Part shown: one piece after another, positions 38,901 to 58,877 of the stretch
How positions within the stretch are numbered: position 1 is the stretch's first letter
Layout of the letters: each line of letters begins with the position of its first letter
Assembly: GCF_014805685.1 (NCBI RefSeq)
Contig: NC_060886.1
Coordinates: 18,526,608 to 18,590,607 of the forward strand
DNA length: 64,000 nucleotides
Direction: 5' to 3'
DNA from: Silurus meridionalis
Taxonomy: Eukaryota; Chordata; Actinopteri; Siluriformes; Siluridae
Translations under genes and position numbers: made by a program
Notes under the pieces: model-generated
What the model saw: only the letters and a program-made list of their open reading frames with translations
Told to the model about the DNA's origin: nothing
Databases searched by the model: none

Positions 38901-40389
38901 GGTGGTGGTGGAGGAAAATCATTTAACTCAGAAGGAGGTGCTGGAAATTGAGGGTGGCTACTAGGGGGAACTGGAGGTAATGATGCCCTATGTCCTCCTA
39001 TGGATGGTGGAGGAGGGGGAAAATCATCTGAACTGCCTGCGGAATAATTTGGCCGGGCACTTGAAGGAACAGGGGGTGGTGGTAATGTTGACCTGTTTCC
39101 TCCAACTGGTGGTGGTGGAGCAGGAAAATCATTTGAGGATCCTGAGGAAAATGTATTAGAAGTGGAACGGCCACTAGAGGGAGGAGGTGGTGGTGGTAAA
39201 GAAGTTTGACGACCAGGGGGAGCAGGATTTGCAGGAAAGCTGGGGTGTCGACCTGGCAGTGATGGTGGTGTAGAAGAAGAGCTTGAAAATCGGCCTCCTG
39301 GTAAAGGAGGAGGACCACCAGCAAGTGAACTGCGAGGAGAGGCAGATGTAGAGGCAGGCAGAGATGGAGTACTGCCCCTGTTCAAGTTTGATCGCCCAGA
39401 AGGTGTGTCAGGGAGACGGGGAGGAGCTCCTCCACTTGGAGCTGGGAATCTTCCACTGGTGGGTGGCATCGGTGGCCTTGCTGTTTAACCAGAAATGTAA
39501 ATAATAAAAACAATACACAGAAAAATTATTAATTTGACACATTTTAGTTCATTGATTTTTTTTTTTTTTTTTTAAGATGAAATATTATTTACCAGGGCTT
39601 CCTCCTGCCGTTTTTAGTCTTGGCATCCCACCCTGGAACAGTCCCCCAAGTCCAGCTGGAGCTCCACCACCACCACCTCCTCCTCCACCAGAAGCCCCAC
39701 CCCCTTTGGGCTCTGTAAAACAGTATTATTGTTAAAAAATAAACAATGTTACCACTGCTAAATTAATCATCAATACAATAGTTAATTTTGAAGTACAGTT
39801 GTAGTGTGTTATTTTTTTTTATTTAAGGAACTTACTATCAAATACTGGAGCACTGCGGTCATTGGTGACAGCTTTTTTCAGACGGGTGCCTTTGCTGATA
39901 TCTGAGAGTAAAGCATTTCTCCCATGTTGCTCAGTTCTGGAGAGGGATGGTTTCTCAGTATTGGCCTGTTTAAGAAAATTCGTTTCAGAGACCACCAATA
40001 ATACAGTTGCCACTAGATGGATCTCTACAATAACAAAAGGTTTGTAACTGTTCTTTAGGTATTTTGTTAAATTTTTAAGCTATATCTACTTCTACATTAG
40101 GAATCACTAAGCTAAAGGGAACTCTAATGCCAAAAAATTATCCTATGTTATATCCTATGTCTAATCCTATGTTTTTCATATGTGCTTATGTGACTAATAT
40201 GAATCACTGGAAGAATAAAAATATATGCACTAAATGTTATTAATGTATTAAAAATGACATATTAAAAAATCATTTTACATTTTCAACAATTTGAACAACA
40301 CAGTGTATTGCAGAATATAATGCTTTCATGTCTCTTACCAAAGCTAAGGTTGGAGGAGGGGGTGGTGGTGGCGGTGGAGGACCAGGCAT
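35969..40389 (-). CDS. wipf1: WAS/WASL-interacting protein family member 1 (WIP)
   Basis: There are seven coding exons on the minus strand: 40339-40389, 39836-39965, 39593-39712, 38602-39480, 38300-38485, 36190-36285 and 35969-36021. The phases close to 504 aa (human 503). The N-terminus is [17 protein letters not shown], and a WH2 actin-binding motif follows at about residues 32-50 ([19 protein letters not shown]). Next come a glycine run and a long proline-rich region with profilin/SH3-type PPPPP motifs. The WASP-EVH1 binding segment starts at about 457 ([20 protein letters not shown]). The end is [11 protein letters not shown], as in human. Family knowledge: WIP binds actin, profilin and N-WASP/WASP and stabilises WASP in the cytoplasm. 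Exon 4 contains three degenerate copies of an [12 protein letters not shown] module. A (CA)n tract lies just upstream of the ATG. Confidence 0.95.
36374..36953. mobile_element. Degenerate DNA-transposon remnant in wipf1 intron 5
   Basis: The left end cagtggtggacgaagtacac, internal cacttaagtaaaagtaaa and gctacttaagtacagtaac, and a right end near gtattgtacacccctg correspond to a fish non-autonomous family with cagtggtgga ends (hAT-like, from memory). It is heavily diverged. Confidence 0.5.
36954..38299. other. Remainder of wipf1 intron 5
   Basis: This is AT-rich unique-looking sequence with no exon or repeat that I can name. The intron's upstream boundary is at 38299 (gtatgg donor, minus strand). 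Confidence 0.5.
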
Positions 40390-40428
40390 GATATGTCCGT
40401 TCTGCTTCTGATTCACACTCTACCTGAA

Positions 40429-40431
<3 letters not shown>

Positions 40432-40464
<33 letters not shown>
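40432..40464. repeat. (CA)n microsatellite upstream of wipf1 ATG
   Basis: This is a CA tract (TG on the wipf1 strand) about 43 bp 5' of the start codon, in the leader or first intron. Confidence 0.9.
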
Positions 40465-40469
<5 letters not shown>

Positions 40470-40837
40470 TCTTAGTGCAGAGAACTAGTGACTTGTGTCA
40501 GGACTAGTGTCTTTGAACCTGCAGCTAAATATAGCATCTTAAACCTCACACTCCCACCACTGTTCACACTTATTCTTCCGGTTAATCAAAAGATGGTTAT
40601 GTGAACCACATATAAGTTGTGTAGAAGGTTAGCAAAATCTCATTCCTAAACCAATACATGAGGTAAATGGACTATTCTTGTTTAATATTCCTTTAAATAA
40701 TTATTATGCTACTTTTTAAGTCTAAATTTAAGCATTCAGCTTGACAGAAATAAAGATGAATTAAAAACAAAATAATGTCTTATTACAATGACTTAGGGAT
40801 CCAGGCAGGCTATGCACAATCCAAAGACTTAACACAT

Positions 40838-41158
40838 TAACACATGTGGAATTATATACATAACAAAAAAGTGTGAAACAACTGAAAAAATGTCATATTG
40901 TAGGTTCTTCAAAGTAGGCATCAAGAGAATGCCAAGAGTGTGCAAAGCAGTAATCTAAGCAAAAGGTGGATACTTTGAAGAACCTACAATATGACATATT
41001 TTCAGTTGTTTCACACTTTTTTGTTATGTATATAATTCCACATGTGTTAATTCATAGTTTTGATGCCTTCAGTGTGAATCTACAATTTTCATAGTCATGA
41101 AAATAAAGAAAACTCTTTGAATGAGAAGGTGTGTCCAAACTTTTGGTCTGTACTGTAT
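40838..41158. mobile_element. Tc1-like remnant forming a long palindrome
   Basis: Arms 40838-40916 and 40971-41049 are near-perfect inverted copies (79 bp each) of a Tc1-like subterminal sequence (taacacatgtggaattatat, gtgtgaaacaactgaaaa). They are separated by 54 bp that includes gccaagagtgtgcaaagcag. Only the right side continues to the element end (gagaaggtgtgtccaaactt, tttggtctgtactgta). It lies upstream of wipf1. Confidence 0.85.
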
Positions 41159-42912
41159 GTTAAATTAAATATATATTATTATATTAAATTGTCCTGTTCC
41201 ACATCAAGCCCAGGCCAGAAACAACATCCACATTGTATGCTGTGATTGAGCCGGACAAATACTTTACATCTGCTACAATGTAAATGTGTTTGCATATTGC
41301 ATAAAATGTATATTTTGTACATAATAAATGTTCACCTCTTATTTCTATTTCGAGCAGCTTTGATTCCACTGTCTGTTCTTTTTCTAATTAGCAAATCAAG
41401 GTCCATCATAATTCTGCATTTTATTTCAAGCAACGTAGTAAGGAACCCTTGATGTTTGATTATAAATGGAACAGGGAAAATTCTCTTTTCTCCAATGAAA
41501 GCTTATTTGAGATTGAATTTATTTTACAGTAGCTTAAGTTCTGCTTGGAGTGCTATCTCACAGAGAATACAGGAGATTGCAGCCATCTTTTTTTTACATT
41601 TGACATTTATTTTATGTTTGATTTATATGTTTGAGTGTCATAACCACACAATACAACAGCTACAATAGGCCTTCTGTGGGAATCCTGTTTTCAGTTCTCA
41701 AAGAAAATAGCTTCAAAATGGATTTTTAGAACATGTTAAAGTCATTTACTAAACATAAAAGTTCTCTTTAGTATATGATCTCAGCAGGATGATGACTTTG
41801 TTTGTCAGCCAAACCTGAATGCTTTGCTGCACCGAGGTGACAGCAACTTCCTGATGCGTAAGCTACTAATGAGAAACTCTAATATAGGCCTCTTCTTATT
41901 TCCTGTGCTGTTAGAGCACTCAGCTTCACACCAGATTTGTGAATTTGAGAATGTAATACGCAGTAGCATGTTCTGCATGCTTCTAAAATAATTCTGAATG
42001 AAGAAGCCTATAATATACTGTTTGATAATTCTTTATTTATATATATATTTATATATTTGTTATACTTTATTTGTAAACATACATAAGTATAAGTAGGAAG
42101 ACAGAAAGGTGCTGTTTTTGAAGTTGTTAAAAAAAAAAAGTGGAACTAAAACAGTCACAAGAAAAATGGGATATGTTCTTAGCAGAACAAGGAACATAAA
42201 AAAATAAACTTTTCTTCTGGAAAAATATTTGTAAAAACTTGATAGATCTATAATTTACTATCATTACTGTGTGAGTTTGAAAGACAAATATCTTTTATTT
42301 TCAGCTTTCCTATTACAGTTCTCTGAGTGTAACTGTTTTTTAAAAATATAGACACAATAAGAGTAACATTAACAATAAAATATAATAGAATCATATTGCC
42401 TTTGACAGTTTTAGACTCCGACTGATAACTGTTTTCACAAACCTATTTATATTTTACTTAGTAAATTCTACACTATTTATATAATTTCACTGTACTCATA
42501 CTTACTCAGATGCCTTCTGTTGCTTAAAAATGTGGTTTACAATGCGAGCAATTGTCACAGTTGAAACAGAAGATAACAGATAATCTGGTTAACCTACAAC
42601 AACCAGCAACCACCCTTCTGCTTCAGTAGCTTTGTAAGAATTCATATTTCCTCCTTTGAGTTTCCTCTGCAGCAAAGTCTGACAAACAATGCAAGCACTT
42701 TCACATAAAAAAAAACAAAAAACTTTGACAGGCAGGGATACCCTCACGGTCCTCTATAGCTTCCCTTTCCTCCCTGCTCTCTCCTGACTTTCCTCTCAAT
42801 CTATCCATGGAAAGGATGGACTCACCCGAGATTGAAGTTGTAGAGAAGTTTTACTGTCGTGCACACTGTTCCAAAGCACTTCCTGTCTCTGATGCAGAAG
42901 ACCAATCAGTAA

Positions 42913-42973
<61 letters not shown>

Positions 42974-44013
42974 GGTGTGTGAGTGTGAGTTTAAGTGTGA
43001 GCAGTCCTTCACAAAGAGATGGGGCATGCAAATGATCTCTACCACAGCAGACTCATTTCCTCACCTCTCATTCTTTATAAGTAAGTCAACAGTTAAAGTA
43101 GCAGGTGAACTCAGTACACTGACAGAAAGAGCAACAAAATGAGCAATACAGGCAAAGATAAGGAGATGTCAGAAACATAAACCATTATAATAAATGCCTG
43201 AGCACATGCAATTTGAAGGTACAGAAATTCTTGCAGTTTATTGCATTATGCAGCTATCTTCAGCAGCACATTTGTATTGATTTGTAACTGATATGGTTTA
43301 ATGCTTTTCTGCATCGAGAATGTTTACTCTACAGGCCAAACATAACTAAGATGATATTTATAGAGCATGTGAGGTCTGGGTTTTATCAGCTTCCTGGCCA
43401 CAGGAGATTAAAAAAACTTTATGTGAGAGATGCTTGAATATTCAATCAAATGTAAAGGAAAGAAAAGCGAATTAAGAAAGACAGCTTCCTCTTTAAGAAA
43501 GGCGAAATGAGTAAGCCTGTACCTGTTTACTTCATACTGAATAACAAGCAAAATGACCCAACTGCAGTATGAGGAAGGAGCACGAGCAAGGTTTAAACTG
43601 AGGCACATTTGAAGAGGAATTGAGATATGATCATTTAAATATGGCTACTGACTCCTGTCTACACTAAAGTAAACAAAAGAAAGGGTAATCTTCTCATCAC
43701 ACATATGCATTGCACTTGAATTACAACAAACAAACACAATTAAGTGCATCTAGGACTAAACAATATGCTTTATTTTATTTATACCAAAGCATTATGCATT
43801 TTCTTACAAAGATAATAGTAGTGAATACAAATCAGTCTATATTTGGGCACTGCTTTTTATCTGTATGGTACAATTTTGTAATATTTTTCCTCCCTAACAT
43901 TCATATAATAAAACATTATACTTTACAATATAATTTTGCATGCATATTTATCTTTCCAAAGGCCCCTTCGAATAATATTATATGAAAATTATTATTTTAA
44001 GATTATAACAAGG
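41159..44013. other. Intergenic sequence between chrna1 3' end and wipf1 5' end
   Basis: No coding exon was found. A (GT)n tract lies at about 42914-42965. TTTATT near 43768 may be the chrna1 poly(A) signal on the minus strand. The wipf1 5' UTR exons and promoter should lie in or beyond the 40.4-42.9 kb part but could not be placed. Confidence 0.45.
42914..42965. repeat. (GT)n microsatellite
   Basis: This is a pure GT tract of about 26 units, followed by a degenerate GT-rich run to about 43000. Confidence 0.95.
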
Positions 44014-52106
<8,093 letters not shown>

Positions 52107-52463
52107 GTCAATAGAAGCAGTAAAAACAGAAAAAACTACTTTTTCTTTTCAAATGACTAAATACAATAAACACCAGTTTACTTTGTTCAACCCCTCCTGG
52201 TTTGATAATTGAATCCTATGGCTGTCTCGCCGTCTCTCTTCGTTTCTCACTGAGCTTTCTGCAGGGTCAAGTTCATCTGCTGTGTAGCACATGAAACCAA
52301 ATACCTTAATCCCGTTCTCATGTGTAACTCATGTGTAAGCACATACAATATATGCATATGCAGATACACTGAATACAGTAAAGTAACAAACAGAAAAAAA
52401 TACTAATTTTATCTTTAATACGCTTGGTTATTTGAGATTTATAAAATATTAAAGAGCTTTTTA
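52107..52463 (-). promoter_or_regulatory. chrna1: chrna1 promoter / 5' flank
   Basis: These are 357 bp between the chrna1 ATG and the Tc1-like remnant. E-box-type hexamers CATGTG occur near 52320 and 52331, but the CAGCTG sites typical of muscle receptor promoters were not seen. The promoter assignment rests on position only. Confidence 0.35.
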
Positions 52464-53937
52464 CAATCCCAATTCTAAAATATTTGTGACTGTGTAAAAT
52501 GTACATAAAAATGTAATGAAATGACTTTTTTAATTCACAATAGAAGATAGAAACATATCAAATGTTTAAACGGAGCAAGTGTTTCAATTTAAGGAAAAAA
52601 ATTAGGTAATTTTGAATTTGATTGTTGCAATATGTCAGTGAAATAGGGACAGAGCAACAAAAGGCTGGAAAAGTAAGTGTTACTAAAAAGAAAGAGCTGG
52701 GGGAACATTTTGCAATTAATTTGGTTAATATGACTGGGAAAGATAAAATCTTTTAGAGGCAGGGTCCCTCAGAGGTTAACATAGGCAGAGGTTTACCAAT
52801 CTGCTAAATACTGTATATACCAATTGTAGAAGAGTTTTACACAACTGATCCTCAACATCACATAATAAAGACTTTGAAATATGTGTTTACAATGACAAGG
52901 CTGAAAACCAATACTGGATGCTCATGATCTTAGATCTTATAGACAGATATGGTTCTGTAATGAAAATCACTGCAAGGGCTCAAAAAACTCCTGTTTGTCA
53001 TTGCAATCATTGCTTGTAACCACAGTTCAGTTCACCAATCATCCACAAATACAGGTTAAAGTTCTGTATTGCAAAGAATAAGCCATATGTGATCATGATC
53101 TTAAAATGCTGTCATCTTTATTAAACCAAAGTAAATTTAAAATGGACTGAGGCAAAGTTGAAACCTGTTCTGTTGTTAGATGAATAAAAATTTTAAATTA
53201 TTTTTGAAAGGCATGAATGCCACATTCTCTGGACTAAAGAGCAGAGGGACCATCCAGCTTTTTACCAGTGCTCAGTTCAGAAGCCTGCTTCTCTGATGGT
53301 ATAGGATGGGATGGTATTGGTGCCTATTGTACATCTGGAAAGGCATCATCAATTCTGAAATGTATATACAGGTCTTTGAGAAACATATGCTTGTTGTTTT
53401 TTTCAAGGAAGGCCATGCATATTTCAGCAGGACAATGATAAACTGCATACTGCATCTATTACAATAGCATGGCTGTGTAGTAGAAGAGTCTGGGTGCTGA
53501 ATTGGCCTGCTTGCAGTCCAGACATTTCAGTAACTGAAAGCATTTGGTCCAAATTATAAAAAAACAACAACTCAGAACTGTTGTGCAGCTCGAATCCTGC
53601 ATTAGACATGACTGGAACAACATTTCTTTTTAAAAACCCAGCAAATAGTCTCCTCAGTTCCAAGACATATACAGACTGTTGTTAAAATGAAAGGGGAAGC
53701 TGCACAGTGGTAAACATGGCCTTGTCCCAACTTTTTTGAGATGTGTTTCAGCCATTAAATTCAATATTACTTTATTTTTTTCTCCTTAAAATGGTATATA
53801 TTCTCAGTTTAAACATTTGATATTTTTTCGAAGTTTTACTGTGAATAAAATATAGTTTTATGAGATTTGCAAATCGTAGCATTCTGTTTTTATTTACATT
53901 TTACACAGTGTCTCAACTTTTTTGGAAATAAGGTTTT
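52464..53937. mobile_element. Decayed full-length Tc1-like transposon
   Basis: The left end caatcccaattctaaaatat and the right end tctcaacttttttggaaata are the degenerate inverted termini of a common fish Tc1-like family. Element length is about 1.47 kb. The plus strand retains a broken transposase. Near 53420-53540 a frame reads roughly FQQDND followed by HTASI and, further on, NWPACSPD, around the expected acidic catalytic positions. Stops and indels are frequent, so it is inactive. It begins about 360 bp upstream of the chrna1 ATG. Confidence 0.75.
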
Positions 53938-54756
53938 AGGTCATTAAATCTATGACTAAGAAATGGCTGCCTTTGGGAACATAATTTTGTACTAATGTGG
54001 AAATTAGTCTTTTTTAACTTATTTGCAACTTATTTTATATGAATTTATATTTTATTTAAAGTAATTTAACCACATGTATTTTATATATAGATGAAATGAT
54101 TTGATCAGATCAGTTTGGAAATGTGTTATTTCTATTCCAAGAATTCTGTGTCATGGTGCCACAGCAAGAATTCGTTTTTTATTAACATTTTTTAGATTCA
54201 TACTCGAGCCAAAACTCCCAGTTAGAATGAAGGCATTATATTAGATCATGACCTACTCCATCATTTTTACAAGCTGGTGCTGAGAGGCCACAGCTTTGGA
54301 TTTGCCTTTTCCAGATGGCTGAGCCCGACATCGCTGTGCCTTTTCTTGGTTTCACACCTGCCTCATCCACAAATTTAATGCCCCATCCCTTCTAGTTCTG
54401 ATGCCTCCTGAAGGATTCAACACACTTTATCCATTAGGTTTGTAGACCACTTTTCGGCAGACACACATTTTGTGTCTCGGGTATGATTGGCTGGATTTAA
54501 TCGCTAGCCTCTTCTGAATAGTCCCTGCCCTTGCCACAGCCCCTGTCCTGACACAACCTTCCATTTCGCAGACAGGAATAATTTCCCCACACAGAGACCC
54601 CCCTCCATGCTCCAGCAGACTCTATTTCCCCCTGTCTCCCTCCCCCCGTCAATCCTTTACTCACAGCCCTGCATCATTCATCTTATTTAGAGACAGAGTG
54701 GCAGATCTGGCAACTGCAGAATTAAGAGAGATCAGTATCTCACACACCCACTGCCC

Positions 54757-54757
<1 letters not shown>
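53938..54757. other. Intergenic sequence between chrna1 and chn1
   Basis: No exon was recognised. About 54290-54720 is more GC-rich and complex than its surroundings (ccagatggctgagcccgaca; ctgtcctgacacaaccttcc) and may be regulatory. No coding similarity is visible. Confidence 0.35.

Positions 54758-54825
<68 letters not shown>
54758..54825. repeat. (CA)n microsatellite
   Basis: This is a pure CA tract of about 34 units. Confidence 0.95.
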
Positions 54826-54827
<2 letters not shown>

Positions 54828-55229
54828 GAATTTCAGTCCCACATGTGTCTCTCCTGGCAGGATTAAACCCGTTTGCCCTTGACAGAGAGAGCAAAGGTAG
54901 AGGAGAGCCCCATTCTAAAAAATCTAGCCAGGCTGAGAGAGTGCAGCTGGCACAAATAAACACTCGTCCAGACTCACTAAACCCATCCGATCTCAGCTTG
55001 ATGCCAGAAAGTCCCTGCACTAGAGCACAGTCCAAATACTGACACTAACAAAACTTTTTCAGATTTCAGTCTCTGAATATCCAACACACTCCCATCCTGA
55101 CACTCCTGTTCACCTCTCTACTAGATACTGCACACGTATGGACTCCATCATCATTCAGACTACAGAGAACATCATTCACATATAAATATGCACAAAAGTA
55201 GACACATGATCATAAAATTAATATATGCT

Positions 55230-55640
55230 TTTTGAACATCCCATTCCACAATTAAGCCTCATTTGCCTTTTTCCATAACCTCCACTGTTCCGGGAACATG
55301 TCCCACTAGCTTTTGGAGTATGGCTGTGGAGATTCAGTCACAAGGCTGCAAGTAAATTCAAGTCTTGTACAATGTAGTCAATGTTGTAATTCCTCTCAAA
55401 GGTGTTCTGTAGGGTTGAGGTTATGGCTCGAAAGCTGGCCACTTCTAGTCCAACCCATGCAAACCATATCTACATGGACCTCGCTTTGTGCACATGGCAT
55501 TGTCATGCTGGAAATGTTTTGGGTCTCTTAGTTCAAGTGAAGGGAAAATTTAAAAGAAAACATCCTATACAATTGTGTGCCTCCAAGTTTGTGCCTAGGA
55601 CACAGAAATCACATTTTATAAAATTACCCAGTAGTTCACT
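55230..55640. mobile_element. Longer Tc1-type fragment
   Basis: It contains gaacatcccattccacaatt, aacctccactgttccgggaa, tggacctcgctttgtgcaca and tacaattgtgtgcctccaa in the order found in a common Tc1-like family. It also shares parts with the copies at 14000, 18035 and 31936. Both termini are unclear. Confidence 0.65.
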
Positions 55641-56799
55641 CAGCTTTAAAATCCCTTAAAGCAAAGTAAAAGCCAAATACAGTTATATGTAATTACACTG
55701 CACTACATCCCCAGAGCTAAAAAAAAAAGGAAGCAAACCCCATTTTTCTCAGTTACCACTTACCACAATGAAAGTTTTTATAATACATTCATGAAGTCGT
55801 AATCCAAAATGTTAGTAATTTAAGTGCCAAGTTTGCATAATTCTCTCTTTTCAGACTGGCATCTCATTGTAATACTAATACACAGTGTGTATTAGACTTC
55901 ATTTCCAGCACCACAACAATTTGCTTATTGATGAAACATGTCTCATCTAAGACCTTAAAGTATAACATTGTCATTTTAATCTGGCATTTGGTGATGCATT
56001 TTAAAAAGCTTTATTGACTTTATTGACTAAAAAGCTTCATTTTTTTTTGGACATTCTTGGACATTCATTACAACTGAGATTTTTACGTTTTTTTTTTTTG
56101 CCAGTTCCTTGCTCAGTAACAATGCTAACAATTAAACTGGTTAAGATTAGAAAGGAAAAAATGGCAGGAAAAAAATGCCTAATAAATAATGGAAAAATAG
56201 AGCATTTGAGGTCAAGAACACATTATGCAGGGCTCTTTTGAATCCTTTGGTCCACATTAGCATTTGGGCAGCTCTCTGTACATAGGAATTCCACACAGAC
56301 TTGACACAGAACAGGTCAGTTACACCAGCCATCATACACACACACACACACTGACAGAATTCCAACTCATTAGTGTAAAAAAGGCACGGTAAACCCATCA
56401 TTTTTAATTTGATGTTATTAGATGTGTGGATAAGTGTTCAGTCACAGTGGCATTAACACAGAGGCAGGCTGGGTGAAATGGGCTTTTAGGGCCGCCTTTC
56501 TGTGGTATTAACACAAATGGATTACTGATGCACAAAAACAATAAATCATTTTCAAAAAATGTGACTGCTATAATTTTTCTCCTTTCCCCCATAAGCTGAC
56601 GCCGTCATTCAGGAGTGCAGCAGAAAGCTCCAGTGGGCAAATTAACACGAGGAGGAAACTGGAAAATCAAAAATAATGTCAGCGGTTGTCAAGGCGCAGA
56701 GAAATGGGATTGTATTATGACTGATATTTAATTATTACCCTGACATTGATTCCTTTCTTTTGTGTTGGTTACTAAAATTTTAACCATTCAATAAATACA

Positions 56800-56850
<51 letters not shown>

Positions 56851-57389
56851 TAAAACATCTAATATATGTTGACTTACTCTTACAGAATAATCAGAGAGAA
56901 TATAACAGTCCTATCGATTGGTTTTAAAGTTTCAGGTAGAAAAGAACAGACAGCATCAGCACCAGACCTGACATAGTGGCAGACAGTATAAAGAGACACA
57001 AAGTCATTAATAAGGGAACAGGTCAAGGCTCGTAACGCTTCATGGCTTTTAATAGCCTAAACTAGATTGCTGTTTTTATGGTTAACTAACAGAACAATGT
57101 GTAGCAATTGAATGAGATTATATAGAAAATTAACAGCTTCCAATATGGAAAGAAATAAATCTGTCTCTTCTTCCTTACCCTTGAATTACAACAATCACAA
57201 TCAAGTCACATGGTAAGGAACTACTGCTAAGGAATTTCTTTCAAAAAATAAAGAAGGCCAAAATTAGCAAAATATGCACTATAATAGTAAAGACTCTTTA
57301 AAATAGACCAACAGTGTGTGAAAAATCATCTCTGTGTTTTGGATGCTGCAGACAGTCTAAGCCATCAGCAGTAATTAAAAATAAAACAT
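55641..57389. other. Intergenic AT-rich sequence
   Basis: There is no exon. A (CA)n tract lies at 56801-56848. The stretch at about 56590-56770 is more complex (cagtgggcaaattaacacga; ttgtcaaggcgcagagaaat) and could be conserved non-coding sequence. Confidence 0.4.
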
Positions 57390-57560
57390 GTGAATCCTCC
57401 CTCACGTGGTTTGCATATGCAGCCAGCAGCGGCAGGGACTGGGGGAGGAATGCAGCCTGAGGTGATGTTGCTTCGATACTAATCAGTGTGATTGACGCCA
57501 GGCCAGAGGGCTTAGTGGATCAAAGCACAAAGATCGTCAGACGTCACTGTAAACATGCAT
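57390..57560. promoter_or_regulatory. Candidate conserved non-coding element downstream of chn1
   Basis: About 170 bp are relatively GC-rich and complex in an AT-rich setting. They include ggtttgcatatgcagccagc, actaatcagtgtgattgacg and agcacaaagatcgtcagacg. There is no open frame or repeat signature. The role is inferred only from composition. Confidence 0.25.
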
Positions 57561-58033
57561 ACACAGTATGTCCAAGACCTTTTATCAAGGTCACCATCTG
57601 AAAAGGCTAATCATGTCCTTTGCAAAGAAAAAAAAAAAAACAAGCTCCCAAAACAATAATATGCCACTTTCTATGAAAGGTTTGCAGAATTAACCCAGCA
57701 TATTAGTTGTAAAAAATAATAATTAAATAAAACATTAATCCACGAACCAAATTTCTAAAATTGACGTTTAATAAATTAATCCATGAGCAAATAAAATACC
57801 AAAATATTACAACCAAAAACACCAACCAGTTCTGTTCAGAGTAGAGTGCAGTAGATTTCTGTAAAGGCCAGACTACTATTATAGACACTAAGTAGTAAAC
57901 AGATTGTAATGCCCTTCATCAGTAGAGCTGAAGAGCCTCTGGAGAGAGGTACTGCATGAAAAAGGCAGATCAGAGACAGAGACGAGAGAGAAAAAAAAGT
58001 CACAGGAAAAGAAGAAAAAAAGAAAAACCAACC

Positions 58034-58348
58034 GTGACACTTTACTTGAAGAGTTATTGATAAGTGTTGTAACATTGACATCCATGAGATACTTGGTACA
58101 TGATTAAAACTGGAAAAAAGTTCATATTAAATACTGGGCATACAGAAAATGATATAAGCAACTGAGCAATTACAAAATAAAAATCTGTCCAATTTAAGAA
58201 TAAGACAGATAGATTTCACCACATGAATACATGCTGGTACTATTATCTGTCTACTAGAAAGCTTACAATGAGTTTACTGAAGTTTCTTGTTTATAACTTA
58301 CTGCCTTCTACAACTTTTGTTTTTTGAGCTTTTCAAGTAAAGTGTCAC
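58034..58348. mobile_element. 315-bp MITE in chn1 3' UTR/flank
   Basis: It has perfect 17-bp inverted ends, gtgacactttacttgaa at 58034 and ttcaagtaaagtgtcac at 58332-58348. There is no coding potential. It lies about 0.5 kb downstream of the chn1 stop, so it may be transcribed in its 3' UTR. Confidence 0.75.
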
Positions 58349-58877
58349 CAAAAAAAAAAAAAAATCACTGGGAAAGATCACATTTACAGTTTCTCACAAA
58401 ACACAAAAACCCGTTTGGCAAATAGGAACTAGTGTACAAACATGGTACAAATAAAAGTACAGTCACAACGTGTCAGATATTCACAAGCTTCATCACATGC
58501 TGCAGAAGTACACCGAGGTTAGCTTTTTACTCCTCGGTAAACTCTAAACCTTCACAAAATGAACAACTCTGGCTCTGCAGAGTGCCACTGTTCAGTTACC
58601 GAAACCCCCGACAAAAATGGGGAGGAAGACATGCAAATTTAATTTACATAATCCACGCCCTTTACACAAGAAAAAAAAAAAAAAAAAAAGAGCGTTAAAC
58701 AATTAGAGCTGGTCCACCAGATGTGGGAAGAATGGACTATTATACAATGGTCCTTCAGTTTCAAGTCTTTGAACAAAAAACAAACAAACAAAAAACCCCA
58801 GCACAAGCTGCAGTCCATGATTAGGGGAAAATAAAAAAAAAGTGTTCCTTCACATAGGAGGTGGGATGATAAACAGA

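Noticed and set aside
38596..39324. Extra frames overlapping wipf1 exon 4, including a Gly-rich plus-strand frame
   Set aside because: They are by-products of the proline-codon-rich exon; the exon phases and C-terminal WIP motifs fix the true frame.
53424..53663. 79-codon minus-strand frame
   Set aside because: It is antisense to the decayed Tc1-like transposase remnant.
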